DNA of 64,000 nt, taken from the NCBI GenBank assembly GCA_020026195.1, contig JAHHQW010000005.1:5028-69027 (forward strand), read 5' to 3'. The stretch's first letter is position 1. Each line of letters starts with the position of its first letter. Positions 39,317 through 49,723 of the stretch are shown piece by piece. Below the pieces are notes generated by a model. The model did not search any database. It had not been told where the DNA came from and worked only from the letters and a program-made list of their open reading frames with translations. A program made the translations under genes and the position numbers. This stretch comes from Prevotella sp. Lineage in GTDB: Bacteria; Bacteroidota; Bacteroidia; Bacteroidales; Bacteroidaceae.

Positions 39317-40138
39317 TTACTTAGCTCTTTCGATGATATACTTGTTAGAAAGTTTCTTAGGACGTCTAGTCTTAAGACCCTTTGCGTACAAGCCCTTACG
39401 TGAACGAGGATGTCCTCCAGAAGCACGTCCTTCACCACCACCCATCGGGTGATCAACAGGGTTCATAACAACACCACGAACGCGGGGACGATTGCCCAAC
39501 CAGCGAGAACGTCCAGCCTTACCAGACTGTTCGAGAGCGTGGTCTGAATTACCAACACCACCTACTGTTGCCTTGCAGGCACTGAGAACCTTACGAGATT
39601 CACCAGAAGGGAGCTTAATTACACAATAACTGCCTTCACGAGAAGTCAACTGAGCAAAATTACCAGCCGAGCGAACAAGCAGTGCACCCTGTCCAGGACG
39701 TAATTCAATATTGTGAATTACAGTACCTACAGGAATGTTAGCCAGAGGAAGAGAGTTACCAACCTCAGGTGTAGCATCCTTACCTGACATGAGTTTTGCA
39801 CCAACCTGCAGTCCGTCGGGAGCAATAATGTAACGTTTTTCACCATCAGCATAGTAAAGCAATGCGATACGAGCTGAACGATTCGGATCGTATTCAATTG
39901 TTTTTACAACTGCTGGAACACCATCTTTCTCACGTTTGAAATCAACAAAACGGTATTTCTGTTTGTGACCACCGCCAATATTACGGACGGTCATTTTTCC
40001 GGTGTTGTTTCGACCACCGGTAGATTTCTTACCGTAAACGAGAGACTTCTCTGGTACGGATGCAGTAATATCCTCGAACGTACCAATAATCTTGTGTCTT
40101 TGACCCGGTGTAACGGGTTTTAATTTACGTACTGCCAT
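39317..40138 (-). CDS. rplB: 50S ribosomal protein L2
   Basis: Needed for subunit association and peptidyl transfer. 273 residues: [20 protein letters not shown], the SH3-like core, and the near-catalytic-centre motif [20 protein letters not shown] with the conserved His. 7 bp after rplW. Confidence 0.98.
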   Translation of the reverse strand: MAVRKLKPVTPGQRHKIIGTFEDITASVPEKSLVYGKKSTGGRNNTGKMTVRNIGGGHKQKYRFVDFKREKDGVPAVVKTIEYDPNRSARIALLYYADGEKRYIIAPDGLQVGAKLMSGKDATPEVGNSLPLANIPVGTVIHNIELRPGQGALLVRSAGNFAQLTSREGSYCVIKLPSGESRKVLSACKATVGGVGNSDHALEQSGKAGRSRWLGNRPRVRGVVMNPVDHPMGGGEGRASGGHPRSRKGLYAKGLKTRRPKKLSNKYIIERAK

Positions 40139-40145
40139 TTTTTAT

Positions 40146-40439
40146 TTAAATATTGCTATAAAAATCTATTGTCTGACCCTCTTTGAGAGTAACAATTGCT
40201 TTCTTGAACGCATTCTTCTTACCCTGTACAAGGCCTGCACGTGTGTAACGGCTTGAGCGCTTGCCATTGTAGAGAATTGTATTCACATCTACTACGTTAA
40301 CATTATACAGACTTTCGACCTCTTTCTTAATCTGGAGCTTATCAGCCTCGGGACGAACAATGAAACCATAACGGTTAGGCTGTTTGTCTGTAATGTTAGT
40401 CATCTTTTCTGTGACTAATGGTTTTACTATAATTGCCAT
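40146..40439 (-). CDS. rplW: 50S ribosomal protein L23
   Basis: Docking site for trigger factor and SRP at the tunnel exit. 97 residues: MAIIVKPLVTEKMTNITDKQ, VESLYNVNVVDVNTILYNGK. 14 bp after rplD. Confidence 0.97.
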   Translation of the reverse strand: MAIIVKPLVTEKMTNITDKQPNRYGFIVRPEADKLQIKKEVESLYNVNVVDVNTILYNGKRSSRYTRAGLVQGKKNAFKKAIVTLKEGQTIDFYSNI

Positions 40440-40453
40440 ATCTGTTGTCTCGT

Positions 40454-41083
40454 TTATTTAGTTAAGATTGTCTCGATTGTCTTTACTGAAGATTCTGTCA
40501 TAACGAGAACATCTGCATTCAAAACTTTATACGTATTGAGCTGTGATGCTGTCATTATACTAGCCTTCTGAATGTTACGCGCGGACAAATATACGTTTTT
40601 ATTTGTTTCTGACAAAACAAAAAGAGATTTCTTATCATTAACTTTGAGAGAATTCATCATTTCTACAAAGTTTTTAGTCTTAGGAGCATCAAAAGTGAAG
40701 TCTTCGACAACGATAATTGAATCTTCTTTAGCTTTGTAAGTTAAAGCGCTCTTACGAGCAAGAATCTTTACTTTTTTGTTAAGTTTGAAACCATAGTCTC
40801 TAGGTGTCGGACCAAATACACGAGCACCACCTACGAGAACCGGAGAGTTGATGTCACCACGACGTGCACCACCTGTACCTTTCTGGCGGAACAACTTACG
40901 TGTTGAACCAGAGAGTTCACTTCTTTCCTTTGTCTTTGCAGTACCCTGACGCTGGTTAGCCATATACTGCTTAACATCGAGATAAAGAACGTGATCGTTA
41001 GGTTCAATTCCATAGATAGATTCGTTCAACGTAACCTTTCTACCGGTATCTTCACCTTTGATATTTAATACGTTAATTTCCAT
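40454..41083 (-). CDS. rplD: 50S ribosomal protein L4
   Basis: Lines the exit tunnel; in gamma-proteobacteria it also represses the S10 operon. 209 residues: the loop [20 protein letters not shown], then [18 protein letters not shown]. Its first codon overlaps the last base of the rplC stop, so translation is coupled. Confidence 0.98.
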   Translation of the reverse strand: MEINVLNIKGEDTGRKVTLNESIYGIEPNDHVLYLDVKQYMANQRQGTAKTKERSELSGSTRKLFRQKGTGGARRGDINSPVLVGGARVFGPTPRDYGFKLNKKVKILARKSALTYKAKEDSIIVVEDFTFDAPKTKNFVEMMNSLKVNDKKSLFVLSETNKNVYLSARNIQKASIMTASQLNTYKVLNADVLVMTESSVKTIETILTK

Positions 41084-41697
41084 TACTTCTCAATTAAAAC
41101 AGTTGAACCATTACAACCAGCAACAGAACCCTTAACAAGAATGAGGTTGTGTTCCGGTATTACTTTTAACACTTTCAGATTCTGAGTAGTAACTCTGTCA
41201 CCACCCATGTGACCACCCATGCGTAATCCCTTAAAGACTTTTGCAGGGTAAGAACAAGCTCCGATAGAACCCGGCTTGCGAGCACGATTCTTCTGACCGT
41301 GTGTTGTCTGACCAACACCGCCGAAACCGTGACGTTTCATTACGCCCTGGAAGCCCTTACCCTTAGAAGTACCAACAACGTCAACAAAAGCTGTTTCGTT
41401 GAAGATTTCTACAGTAATGGTGTCACCAAGGTTGTATTCCTTGTCAAACTTGAACTCGGCCAAGTGTCTCTTAGGAGTTGTACCTGCCTTTTTGAAGCAT
41501 CCCATCATAGGTTTAGAAGTATTCTTCTCTTTTGCTTCGCCAAAGCCCAGCTGTACTGCGGCATAACCATCTTTTTCAACAGTCTTTACCTGGGTAACAA
41601 CACAAGGACCTGCTTCGATAACAGTGCACGGTACATTCTTACCGTCGGCGCTGAAAACGGATGTCATTCCGATTTTTTTTCCAATTAATCCTGGCAT
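41083..41697 (-). CDS. rplC: 50S ribosomal protein L3
   Basis: Early 50S assembly protein reaching the peptidyl transferase centre. 204 residues: [60 protein letters not shown]. 23 bp after rpsJ. Confidence 0.98.
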   Translation of the reverse strand: MPGLIGKKIGMTSVFSADGKNVPCTVIEAGPCVVTQVKTVEKDGYAAVQLGFGEAKEKNTSKPMMGCFKKAGTTPKRHLAEFKFDKEYNLGDTITVEIFNETAFVDVVGTSKGKGFQGVMKRHGFGGVGQTTHGQKNRARKPGSIGACSYPAKVFKGLRMGGHMGGDRVTTQNLKVLKVIPEHNLILVKGSVAGCNGSTVLIEK

Positions 41698-41720
41698 TTC
41701 AATTAAAAAATTTTAAATAA

Positions 41721-42026
41721 CTATACTTTGATTTCTACTTCTACACCGCTAGGCAATTCAAGTTTCATAAGAGCATCTACTGTGTTGCTTGTTGAACTGT
41801 AGATGTCAATAAGACGCTTGAAATCACTGAGCTGGAACTGCTCACGAGCTTTCTTGTTAACGAAAGTACTACGATTGACTGTGTAGATACGTTTGTGTGT
41901 AGGGAGAGGAATAGGACCGCTAACGATAGCGCCTGTTGCCTTTACAGCCTTCACAATTTTTTCTGCTGACTTGTCAACGAGTTTGTGATCGTATGACTTC
42001 AGCTTGATTCTAATTTTCTGACTCAT
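41721..42026 (-). CDS. rpsJ: 30S ribosomal protein S10
   Basis: Ribosome protein and NusB partner in antitermination. 101 residues: [40 protein letters not shown]. First gene of the S10 cluster. The 94 bp before it contain a hairpin and U tract, so transcription probably enters from fusA by partial read-through. Confidence 0.98.
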   Translation of the reverse strand: MSQKIRIKLKSYDHKLVDKSAEKIVKAVKATGAIVSGPIPLPTHKRIYTVNRSTFVNKKAREQFQLSDFKRLIDIYSSTSNTVDALMKLELPSGVEVEIKV

Positions 42027-42046
42027 CTTTTTATTTATATTATTAA

Positions 42047-42105
42047 TAAAAAGGAAAAGAGTTACATCGTTTAAGAGTCATTCGCTAAACGAAGCCTCTT
42101 TTCCT
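42047..42105 (-). terminator. Terminator or attenuator hairpin between fusA and rpsJ
   Basis: On the minus strand AGGAAAAGAG (42105-42096) pairs with CTCTTTTCCT (42061-42052), with a further inner 7-bp pairing TCGTTTA/TAAACGA (42092-42086 and 42073-42067). It is followed by a TTTTTATTAAT tract. Only about 20 bp remain before rpsJ, leaving no room for a separate promoter, so it is more likely a read-through control point than a full stop. Confidence 0.7.
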
Positions 42106-42120
42106 ATATTTTTCTTTAGA

Positions 42121-44238
42121 TTATACCAAGTCTACACGACCATTAACCTCTTCGAGGATAGTCTTTGCGATAGAACTTGAAACAGCTGCATGATGATCGT
42201 ACTCCATTGAGCTAGTTGCACGACCAGAAGTAATTGTACGGAGTGATGTTACATAACCGAACATTTCTGCCAGAGGTACCATAGCCTTAACGAGACGTGC
42301 ACCACTACGTGTTTCATCCATACCTTCAACCTGACCACGACGCTTGTTCAAGTCACCGATAACATCACCCATGTTCTCTTCAGGAGTAACAACTTCAAGT
42401 TTCATTATCGGTTCCATAAGAACTGGAGATGCCTTTGCACATGCATTCTTGTATGCATTAATTGCAGCGATTTCGAATGACAGCTGATCAGAGTCAACAG
42501 GGTGATAAGAACCATCAAGAAGTGTTACTTTCAGACTATCCATCGGATAACCACCAAGAACACCATTCTTCATTGCTGTCTCAAAACCTTTCTGAACAGA
42601 AGGTATAAATTCCTTAGGAATATTACCACCCTTAACTTCATTTACAAACTGGAGTCCACCGTCCTTGAAATCTTCATCAACAGGACCAAGTTCTACTATA
42701 ATATCAGCAAACTTACCACGACCACCACTCTGCTTCTTATAAACTTCGCGGAGGTTAACAGTTTCTGTAATTGCTTCCTTATAATTAACCTGAGGTTTAC
42801 CCTGATTACACTCAACCTTGAATTCTCTCTTTAAACGATCGAGAATAATATCAAGGTGAAGCTCACCCATACCAGAGATAACGGTCTGACCGCTCTGTTC
42901 GTCTGTACGGACTGTAAATGTAGGATCTTCTTCTGCAAGTTTTGCAAGACCGACACCAAGTTTATCAACATCTGCCTGGCTCTTAGGCTCTACTGCAATA
43001 CCGATAACAGGATCAGGGAAGGTAATAGATTCGAGAATAATAGGATGTTCCTCATCACAAAGAGTATCACCAGTTCTAATATCCTTGAAACCAACTCCTG
43101 CTCCAATATCACCAGCATCGATAGCATCCATAGGAACCTGCTTGTTTGAATTCATCTGGAACAGACGGCTAATTCTTTCCTTACGTCCTGAACGTGTATT
43201 GAATACATATGAACCAGCCTCAACTTTACCTGAATATACACGGAAGAATACGAGACGTCCTACATATGGGTCTGTTGCAATCTTAAATGCAAGAGCTGAT
43301 GTAGGTTCTTCTTCTTCGGGCTTACGATCTTCTTCTTCTCCTGTATTGGGGTTTGTACCAACGATACAAGGTGTATCCAGAGGAGAGGGAAGGAAAGCAC
43401 ATACATAGTCAAGAAGAGTCTGAACACCCTTGTTCTTGAATGAAGAACCACAGAGAACAGGAGTGCATTCCATTGAAAGTGTACCCTTACGAAGCGCTTT
43501 CAATATTTCTTCTTCGGTAAGTGACTCGGGATTTTCGAAATACTTGTCCATAAGAGACTCATCGAATTCAGCTGCAGCTTCAAGAAGTTTTGCTCTGTAT
43601 TCCTCAACATCATCCATAACTTCTGCAGGAATTTCAATTTCCTGGAATTCAGTACCCTGAGTTTCATCATCCCAAACAAGAGCCTTCATCTTAATGAGGT
43701 CAACGATACCTCTAAAAGTCTCTTCGCTACCGATAGGAACAACAATTGCAACGGGATTAGCACCCAGGACATCCTTCATCTGCTTTAAAACATCAAAGAA
43801 ATCTGCACCTGAGCGGTCCATCTTATTAACATAACCGATACGAGGTACGTTGTACTTATCAGCCTGACGCCATACAGTTTCAGACTGAGGCTGAACACCG
43901 CCGACTGCACAATATGTAGCAACTGCACCATCAAGAACACGGAGTGAACGTTCTACCTCAGCAGTAAAGTCAACGTGTCCCGGAGTATCAATCAAGTTAA
44001 TTTTATACTTCTTATTATCATACATCCAGTAACATGTTGTAGCTGCTGATGTAATAGTGATACCTCTCTCCTGCTCCTGAGACATCCAGTCCATAGTAGC
44101 AGCACCATCGTGAACCTCACCAATCTTATGAGTTTTACCTGTGTAATAGAGGATACGCTCTGAAGTTGTTGTCTTACCAGCATCAATGTGAGCCATGATA
44201 CCGATATTACGTGTCAATGTTAAATTCTGTTTTGCCAT
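42121..44238 (-). CDS. fusA: Elongation factor G
   Basis: GTPase driving ribosomal translocation. 705 residues, full length. GTP-binding motifs: AHIDAGKTT (G1), DTPGHVDF (G3), [10 protein letters not shown] (G4). Domains II-V follow, with the domain IV end near [20 protein letters not shown]. Lies 22 bp after rpsG in str-operon order. tufA is not in the window. Confidence 0.98.
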   Translation of the reverse strand: MAKQNLTLTRNIGIMAHIDAGKTTTSERILYYTGKTHKIGEVHDGAATMDWMSQEQERGITITSAATTCYWMYDNKKYKINLIDTPGHVDFTAEVERSLRVLDGAVATYCAVGGVQPQSETVWRQADKYNVPRIGYVNKMDRSGADFFDVLKQMKDVLGANPVAIVVPIGSEETFRGIVDLIKMKALVWDDETQGTEFQEIEIPAEVMDDVEEYRAKLLEAAAEFDESLMDKYFENPESLTEEEILKALRKGTLSMECTPVLCGSSFKNKGVQTLLDYVCAFLPSPLDTPCIVGTNPNTGEEEDRKPEEEEPTSALAFKIATDPYVGRLVFFRVYSGKVEAGSYVFNTRSGRKERISRLFQMNSNKQVPMDAIDAGDIGAGVGFKDIRTGDTLCDEEHPIILESITFPDPVIGIAVEPKSQADVDKLGVGLAKLAEEDPTFTVRTDEQSGQTVISGMGELHLDIILDRLKREFKVECNQGKPQVNYKEAITETVNLREVYKKQSGGRGKFADIIVELGPVDEDFKDGGLQFVNEVKGGNIPKEFIPSVQKGFETAMKNGVLGGYPMDSLKVTLLDGSYHPVDSDQLSFEIAAINAYKNACAKASPVLMEPIMKLEVVTPEENMGDVIGDLNKRRGQVEGMDETRSGARLVKAMVPLAEMFGYVTSLRTITSGRATSSMEYDHHAAVSSSIAKTILEEVNGRVDLV

Positions 44239-44260
44239 CGTCTCTTTTTACCTTTGGAAA

Positions 44261-44737
44261 TTAAAATCTAAAGTGAGCAAATGCACGGTTAGCCTCAGCC
44301 ATACGATGCATTTCTTCCTTACGCTTAAATGCGCCACCCTGATTGTTGTATGCATCCATGATTTCTGCTGCGAGTTTCTCAGACATAGTCTTACCACCGC
44401 GCTTACGTGCATAAGCAATCATATTCTTCATAGAAACACTTTCCTTACGATCGGGACGGATTTCTGTAGGTACCTGGAATGTAGCACCACCTATACGGCG
44501 GCTCTTAACTTCTACCTGGGGAGTAATATTATCGAGAGCCTGCTTCCAAATTTCGAGTTCTGACTTCTCTTCGTTAGCCATTTTCTCTTTAATTGTGTTC
44601 AGTGCTCCATAAAAAATCTCATAAGAGATGTTTTTCTTACCATCATACATCAGATGGTTTACGAACTTAGAGACCTTCTGGTCATTGTAAACGGGATCCG
44701 GAAGGATCACACGCTTTCTTGGTTTTGCTTTTCTCAT
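44261..44737 (-). CDS. rpsG: 30S ribosomal protein S7
   Basis: Primary head assembly protein, str-operon repressor in E. coli. 158 residues from [19 protein letters not shown] at 44737. The in-frame ATG at 44788 adds 17 residues that fall in the intercistronic region and are not part of S7. [20 protein letters not shown] is diagnostic. The 134-bp gap after rpsL is long for this operon. Confidence 0.97.
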   Translation of the reverse strand: MRKAKPRKRVILPDPVYNDQKVSKFVNHLMYDGKKNISYEIFYGALNTIKEKMANEEKSELEIWKQALDNITPQVEVKSRRIGGATFQVPTEIRPDRKESVSMKNMIAYARKRGGKTMSEKLAAEIMDAYNNQGGAFKRKEEMHRMAEANRAFAHFRF

Positions 44738-44871
44738 TACTTTTTGAAAAATATATTCTGCATGGGGCTGTTTGTCGATCTTCAACACCTTCTCTTAGGT
44801 ATTTACTCAACCTGTATTAACAATTCTCCAGCAAAACGATTAAATAAATGTCTTAAACCTTTAAGGTTTCT
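44738..44871. other. rpsL-rpsG intercistronic leader
   Basis: 134 bp without a supported gene. In E. coli the equivalent spacer carries the S7 regulatory structure. No conserved fold could be confirmed by eye. Confidence 0.4.
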
Positions 44872-45246
44872 TTATTTCTTTGGACGTTTAGCTCCGTACT
44901 TAGAACGACGCTGTGTACGACCTGCGACACCTGCTGTATCGAGTGTACCGCGAACGATGTGGTAACGAACACCAGGAAGGTCCTTTACACGACCACCGCG
45001 AACGAGCACGATTGAGTGTTCCTGAAGGTTGTGGCCTTCTCCCGGGATGTAAGAGTTTACTTCTTTCTGGTTTGTTAAACGAACACGGGCAACTTTTCTC
45101 ATTGCCGAATTAGGCTTCTTAGGAGTGGTTGTGTAAACACGAACGCAAACACCACGACGCTGAGGACATGAATCCAAAGCCGGTGACTTACTCTTGTCTA
45201 CGAGTACCTCTCTGCCTTTTCTTACCAATTGTTGAATTGTAGGCAT
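44872..45246 (-). CDS. rpsL: 30S ribosomal protein S12
   Basis: Decoding-centre protein. 124 residues: [54 protein letters not shown]. The lysines at the streptomycin-resistance hot spots (KKPNS and GRVKDLPG) are wild type. First gene of the str cluster. Confidence 0.98.
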   Translation of the reverse strand: MPTIQQLVRKGREVLVDKSKSPALDSCPQRRGVCVRVYTTTPKKPNSAMRKVARVRLTNQKEVNSYIPGEGHNLQEHSIVLVRGGRVKDLPGVRYHIVRGTLDTAGVAGRTQRRSKYGAKRPKK

Positions 45247-45329
45247 TGTTTCTTAAATTTTAATTATATATTATTTTTTATTATTGTCGTAATATTACTC
45301 GAAGAGGCAAAATATACCAATTCGGGCTG

Positions 45330-45337
45330 CAAAGTTA
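45330..45337 (-). promoter_or_regulatory. Candidate -7 box for rpsL (str operon)
   Basis: TAACTTTG on the minus strand (45337-45330), about 84 bp before the rpsL ATG. No TTG is found about 20 bp upstream. Confidence 0.42.
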
Positions 45338-45690
45338 CAAACATTATGTGTAATATCCTAATAACATTATCTATTAAATTCACTTTTTATATGAAAAACA
45401 AATATTTGGGCCCATTTTTAATAATATTTAACCATAAAACGATTGTTTTTTATATATTCTTATCAGTACATTTAAATATATATACTTTATTTATCAGGAG
45501 TACTACAAACAAAAGCAACACCTATCATTCAATTATTTATAGCATTCAGCAACAAGCATTTCCGCAACAAAACCAAGTTGATATAATTTTATGTAAAGAC
45601 TTTGGAGTTTCATTCAATTAATCTCATTATCACACTCAAAGCAAACGACATCTCGTACACGGTGTATTTATCATGATAATATAAAAGGAC
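45338..45690. other. AT-rich intergenic region between ccsBA and rpsL
   Basis: About 350 bp of AT-rich DNA between the 3' end of the CcsBA frame and the rpsL promoter. No tRNA, gene or strong repeat was recognised. Confidence 0.55.
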
Positions 45691-48051
45691 TTAAAATGAT
45701 ACACTCAATAAAAGAACTGTAAAGGGTACATAAAAAAAGTATTCGGCACAGACTTTAACTCTGCCCGAATACTTAAACGTATAATTATTTATTTGAAAAC
45801 TTATCATGCGTAGCTGTGCATACCTTCCGAGTATAAAATTAACACCGAAATATGTTACAAGTACCGAAATAAATGCAATTATGCTGAATATATGAAAGAA
45901 GATAGGCTTGCGGAAAAATTCAAACGATTCGGCATGTAATGCCATTGCATATATAAGCATTGTTATTAAGGCCCAGGTTTCCTTTGGGTCCCAGCCCCAA
46001 TAACGTCCCCATGAGACGTTTGCCCATACTGCTCCGATAAAAATTCCTATACCTAATAAAAACACGGCAGGATACAACAAAAGCATACTTGCATCCTTAA
46101 ATGACCGAAGTACATTATCATCTTTATTTCTAGCATTATATATTACCAGTGCCATTATACCATTTAACATAATGAACGAAAGTAAAGCATATGCAATCAT
46201 TATAACCATAACATGCACACTAAGCAACGGAGATGACAACACGGGCATTAGAGGAGTTATTTGCGGATTGGATATTCCTAACATTGATACTATAAGTGCA
46301 AATCCTGTTATCAGGAATCCAAATGGACGTATGAACAAATACTTATTCCTAAATATTCCTGTAAGCAGAAGTGTACACCAAGCCATAAACTGCATTGTTT
46401 CATATCCATTAGAAAGAGGCAAATGCCCACTAATATATCCTCGCAGATACATAACAAAACTAAGATATACCCAAACTAAGATACCAATAACGTCTACGAC
46501 CTTCTTTACATTATTATTTATTACTTTGTTTTTAATAAGTACACGACATATTAACAATAGCATTAACAATCCTAAAGTCACTACGAATATTGCAAGAAAC
46601 CGTGTAAATTCAATTTTATTATACAGTTTTTCCGCATTAACTACAGATGGAGACGGAAGCATTCCTAAAGATTTCTTTTCTTGATATTTCTTGATTTTCT
46701 CTATTATAAGTTCTGCTTCATCCCAGTTCTGCATAAGAATCTTTTCATTAAGATAGTCTAATGATTTACGTACAAAGACCCATTCTTTATGTTCAAGATC
46801 CGACGGCAAATGTCCAACATGATTATACCATTTTAATCCTTTACCGTTTGGCATAACATGTGGAAATATTTTCATTGAAGCACCTGTTGCGACCTGACTT
46901 ACTATAACAAATTTTTCATCAGCCTCGACAAATCCCCTTTTATCAGCAACATCGTCTCCCTTACGTATTTCATCAAGAGTATTTTGAAGACAATATTCAT
47001 TTTGCGAGGTAAAATAATCAACGAGTGAAGCATAATCACCATCAATATGCATTATGTCACGAACAGCACTGCTCTTAATTTCAATTATTGGTTCATTCTT
47101 CCAACTATCATAATAGAACATCCAACCTGTAAGCACCTGCTCTGCTGTCAATCCTTTATATCTATCACTTCCATATATTTTTCGCGTAAATTCGCGTGCA
47201 AAAGTCTGCACAGGACAAACTCTCTCATTATAAAATATATACAAATCGCCAAATGACTCTGCTACTTCTACTGGCAACACGTCAGGAAGTTTTTTCTCTG
47301 AAGCTGATACTTGAGTACTACCAAACAGTAAAACAAACAGAGTACTTAAAACCAATCCTTTTGTTGACAACTTATGCAAAAGGATACGGAAATTAGACTT
47401 ACGAGAACATACGTACATTATAAATGACAATAACAATAAAACATATCCGGTATAAGTTATTGCTATTCCGTACGGATCATACGACACGCTCAATATTGTA
47501 GTATCTTTGTAATAGCCCGTCTGATAGAAACGATAATTATCAAAAGAATATATTTTGTTCATAGATATTTGTCCTTCTTCACTTTCACTACTATCATCAG
47601 CTTTAACAAGAATACGACTGATGAAGTCCATCGGAGTGGAAGTTCCCTTATAATACTCTATATTAAAGTCCTTAAGAGTTATAACAAACGGAAGTTTATG
47701 GATTTTATCATTTTCATCAGAGAACTGATCTGTACTCTGTCCTACTGACAGCTGTATCTTACCACGCTCTGAAAAGCACCAGGTACTGAAAGCTCCCAAT
47801 AAAATAACAAGTAACGAGAAATGAAGCATTAAGACTATACGTCTGCGGTATAGTTTACGTCGTAAGATATAAATACACGACAATAATGTAAACAAGCACC
47901 ATAATGATAAAAACAGCGATGATGAATAGAACAGCTCATGAGCAAATTTAGTTCCATACACTTTTTCGACAATAGTGATACCCATCATCACAATAAGAAG
48001 AATTACCCAGGTTGTAAATACCGTGTATTTAAGTATTTTTGTAAAATTCAT
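45691..48051 (-). CDS. Cytochrome c biogenesis protein CcsBA (ResB-CcsA fusion), 3' frameshifted
   Basis: System II cytochrome c synthetase: exports haem and attaches it to CxxCH motifs in the periplasm. The N-terminal ResB/CcsB-like part (about 1-240) has transmembrane helices including the LHFSLLVILLGA helix. A periplasmic region (about 260-470) follows. The CcsA part (480-742) has several helices, the WWD motif WGRYWGWDPKETW (about 680-692) and His706 in ALHAES. The family ends in GGMHSYA. Here an extra base at 45825/45826 shifts the frame after Gly742, giving RYAQLR and 44 unrelated residues to the stop at 45691. Dropping that base restores ILGGMHSYA and a stop at 45804-45806 (748 residues). 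The current frame reads through a terminator hairpin. Either a disabling mutation or a sequencing error. Confidence 0.85.
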   Translation of the reverse strand: MNFTKILKYTVFTTWVILLIVMMGITIVEKVYGTKFAHELFYSSSLFLSLWCLFTLLSCIYILRRKLYRRRIVLMLHFSLLVILLGAFSTWCFSERGKIQLSVGQSTDQFSDENDKIHKLPFVITLKDFNIEYYKGTSTPMDFISRILVKADDSSESEEGQISMNKIYSFDNYRFYQTGYYKDTTILSVSYDPYGIAITYTGYVLLLLSFIMYVCSRKSNFRILLHKLSTKGLVLSTLFVLLFGSTQVSASEKKLPDVLPVEVAESFGDLYIFYNERVCPVQTFAREFTRKIYGSDRYKGLTAEQVLTGWMFYYDSWKNEPIIEIKSSAVRDIMHIDGDYASLVDYFTSQNEYCLQNTLDEIRKGDDVADKRGFVEADEKFVIVSQVATGASMKIFPHVMPNGKGLKWYNHVGHLPSDLEHKEWVFVRKSLDYLNEKILMQNWDEAELIIEKIKKYQEKKSLGMLPSPSVVNAEKLYNKIEFTRFLAIFVVTLGLLMLLLICRVLIKNKVINNNVKKVVDVIGILVWVYLSFVMYLRGYISGHLPLSNGYETMQFMAWCTLLLTGIFRNKYLFIRPFGFLITGFALIVSMLGISNPQITPLMPVLSSPLLSVHVMVIMIAYALLSFIMLNGIMALVIYNARNKDDNVLRSFKDASMLLLYPAVFLLGIGIFIGAVWANVSWGRYWGWDPKETWALITMLIYAMALHAESFEFFRKPIFFHIFSIIAFISVLVTYFGVNFILGRYAQLRMISFQINNYTFKYSGRVKVCAEYFFYVPFTVLLLSVSF
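45732..45774 (-). terminator. Intrinsic terminator of the ccsBA unit
   Basis: On the minus strand AAGTATTCGG (45774-45765) pairs with CCGAATACTT (45746-45737), with inner CAGA/TCTG pairing across a small bulge and then seven T. It lies inside the frameshifted reading frame but just downstream of the stop restored at 45804, which supports that stop as the original one. Confidence 0.82.
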
Positions 48052-48061
48052 ATATGTTTAT

Positions 48062-48103
48062 AAAAAAGCAGATAGTAAGCCCATAAGAGCTTACCACCTG
48101 CTT
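48062..48103 (-). terminator. Terminator or attenuator between the di-heme oxidoreductase and ccsBA genes
   Basis: 15-bp stem (with two G-U pairs) between AAGCAGGTGGTAAGC (48103-48089) and GCTTACTATCTGCTT (48080-48066), 8-nt loop, six T. The ccsBA start is only ~10 bp further on, so its expression needs read-through or a promoter inside the upstream gene. Confidence 0.82.
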
Positions 48104-48117
48104 ATAATAGAAATATT

Positions 48118-49713
48118 CTATATAGATTCAATAAATTCCACTATCGCGTCACGGTCATCCTTGCTAAGCTTGCGGAATTTTTCAGTAGTCCAGCGAGCAT
48201 CACTTTCTGGAGATCCATGCCACATGATAGCTTCGATAACAGTCTTAGCACGACAGTCATGCAGACGTTCTGCTGCACCTGTACACTTAAGACTAAGTCC
48301 TCTACCCCACAATGGTGTTGTACGACACCAACCTGTACGGATATCATTCTTCATATGCAGACGATGCTGAATAAGGTCTGTATACGGCCATATCTTCTGG
48401 TGCGGATAACGAGGAAGAACATTGCTACCCTTTTCAAAGAATCCATTAGGATCATCATAATCATCATCACCTGTTGTCCATGTCGGACGATGACATGTTG
48501 CGCATCCGAGCTCATTAAAGAGTTTCTTACCACGCTGAACTTTAGGATCATCAACATTACGTGCAGCAGGAACAGCAAGACCACGATGCCAAATCATCAA
48601 ATCTCTGAATTCATCATCGCTCATCTCTGCCGGAAGATCCTTTGCTAAAAGGAAATCATAGATATCCTTTTCTACATCACCGCTAATCTTACGTTCAGGA
48701 TAGTATCTGTAGAATTCCTTCTGTACATCAGGATCTTGAGATGCAACCCTTGCATAAGTCTCAGTCATATAGTGATAACGACGGTCACTACGTGTCACAT
48801 TAGTAATATTCCATATAGCATTTGCGCCAGGACCATCTTGAAGCGGTCCACGTGTCAGACCATATGTGAACTTTTTAGGCCATTTATTTTGATAAAGAGA
48901 TGCCCAGTCACCATTAGCCCATATTGCAGGGTTATGTTTTACACCATGTTTCTCTTGATTGATGTATTCTGCCTTAAGATCTTCTGCAGAGATTGCATCA
49001 AGCAGACCTGTACCATAGATACCGATTGTTGATTCCATTCTTACAACAAGATCAGCAGGATCCAACGGCTTGCCCTTTACTTCAAGTGGTACATAGAATG
49101 CTTCAGCTGGAATCTTTATCTCAGGATATGTTAAATCATATGTCTCACCATCAGGGAACTTATTGTTCCATTCATCAGTATAGTGAAGCCATTGTAAATC
49201 AATTTGTGTCTCATCTACAGGTGCTTTAAAAGGATATACAGCCTGTGTCTGAGGCATACCAGTCAGAGATGTAACGAAATTGTCATTACGGTCAGTAAGG
49301 ACAAGCATCGAACCATTACCAAAAGTGTTACTGTCATACTTCTTTTCTTGTCTGCGGCCATGACCATAACCTGGATGACATGCAATACAAGAATTACGCA
49401 GATAAAGTGGGCCGAGTCCCTGTCGCTGAGCATTTGGTTCAGCAGACTTTACGACAAAGATGTCTTCAAAAAAGCCCTCACCACTCAAAAAGCGTTCTGC
49501 CAATACGGGGTCATTATCAACTGCCGGTGTAGACTGTTCAAAAGCAGATGACGTCCAGTTAAAACTGGTACCTAATTTACCACCAGAGTACCATTCTTCT
49601 GAAAGTTCCTCCTGCGGTTTATTGTTTTCACCTTTCGGTTCATCGTCATCACTACATGACGATGTACCGAAAAGTAAAAGAAACATTCCTATATAATAAT
49701 ATTTTCTATTCAT
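48118..49713 (-). CDS. Di-heme c-type oxidoreductase lipoprotein (DHOR / putative thiol oxidoreductase family)
   Basis: 531 residues. Lipoprotein signal ending TSSC with acylated Cys20, followed by acidic DDDE. Two haem c sites: C109-I-A-C-H113 (LRNSCIACHPGYG) and C404-A-T-C-H408 (LGCATCHRPTW). The C-terminal segment TPLWGRGLSLKCTGAAERLHD is characteristic of the DHOR family (PF06537). Genes of this family often sit beside imelysin genes in iron-regulated clusters, as here (10 bp after the imelysin gene). It probably acts as an envelope electron-transfer protein or peroxidase; the substrate is unknown. Its haems would be attached by the CcsBA encoded next to it. Confidence 0.9.
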   Translation of the reverse strand: MNRKYYYIGMFLLLFGTSSCSDDDEPKGENNKPQEELSEEWYSGGKLGTSFNWTSSAFEQSTPAVDNDPVLAERFLSGEGFFEDIFVVKSAEPNAQRQGLGPLYLRNSCIACHPGYGHGRRQEKKYDSNTFGNGSMLVLTDRNDNFVTSLTGMPQTQAVYPFKAPVDETQIDLQWLHYTDEWNNKFPDGETYDLTYPEIKIPAEAFYVPLEVKGKPLDPADLVVRMESTIGIYGTGLLDAISAEDLKAEYINQEKHGVKHNPAIWANGDWASLYQNKWPKKFTYGLTRGPLQDGPGANAIWNITNVTRSDRRYHYMTETYARVASQDPDVQKEFYRYYPERKISGDVEKDIYDFLLAKDLPAEMSDDEFRDLMIWHRGLAVPAARNVDDPKVQRGKKLFNELGCATCHRPTWTTGDDDYDDPNGFFEKGSNVLPRYPHQKIWPYTDLIQHRLHMKNDIRTGWCRTTPLWGRGLSLKCTGAAERLHDCRAKTVIEAIMWHGSPESDARWTTEKFRKLSKDDRDAIVEFIESI

Positions 49714-49723
49714 TTATTTATTT

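Noticed and set aside
44738..44788. Longer S7 starting at 44788
   Set aside because: The 17 extra residues are not part of the S7 family, which starts at MRKAKPRKR; the stretch is intercistronic.
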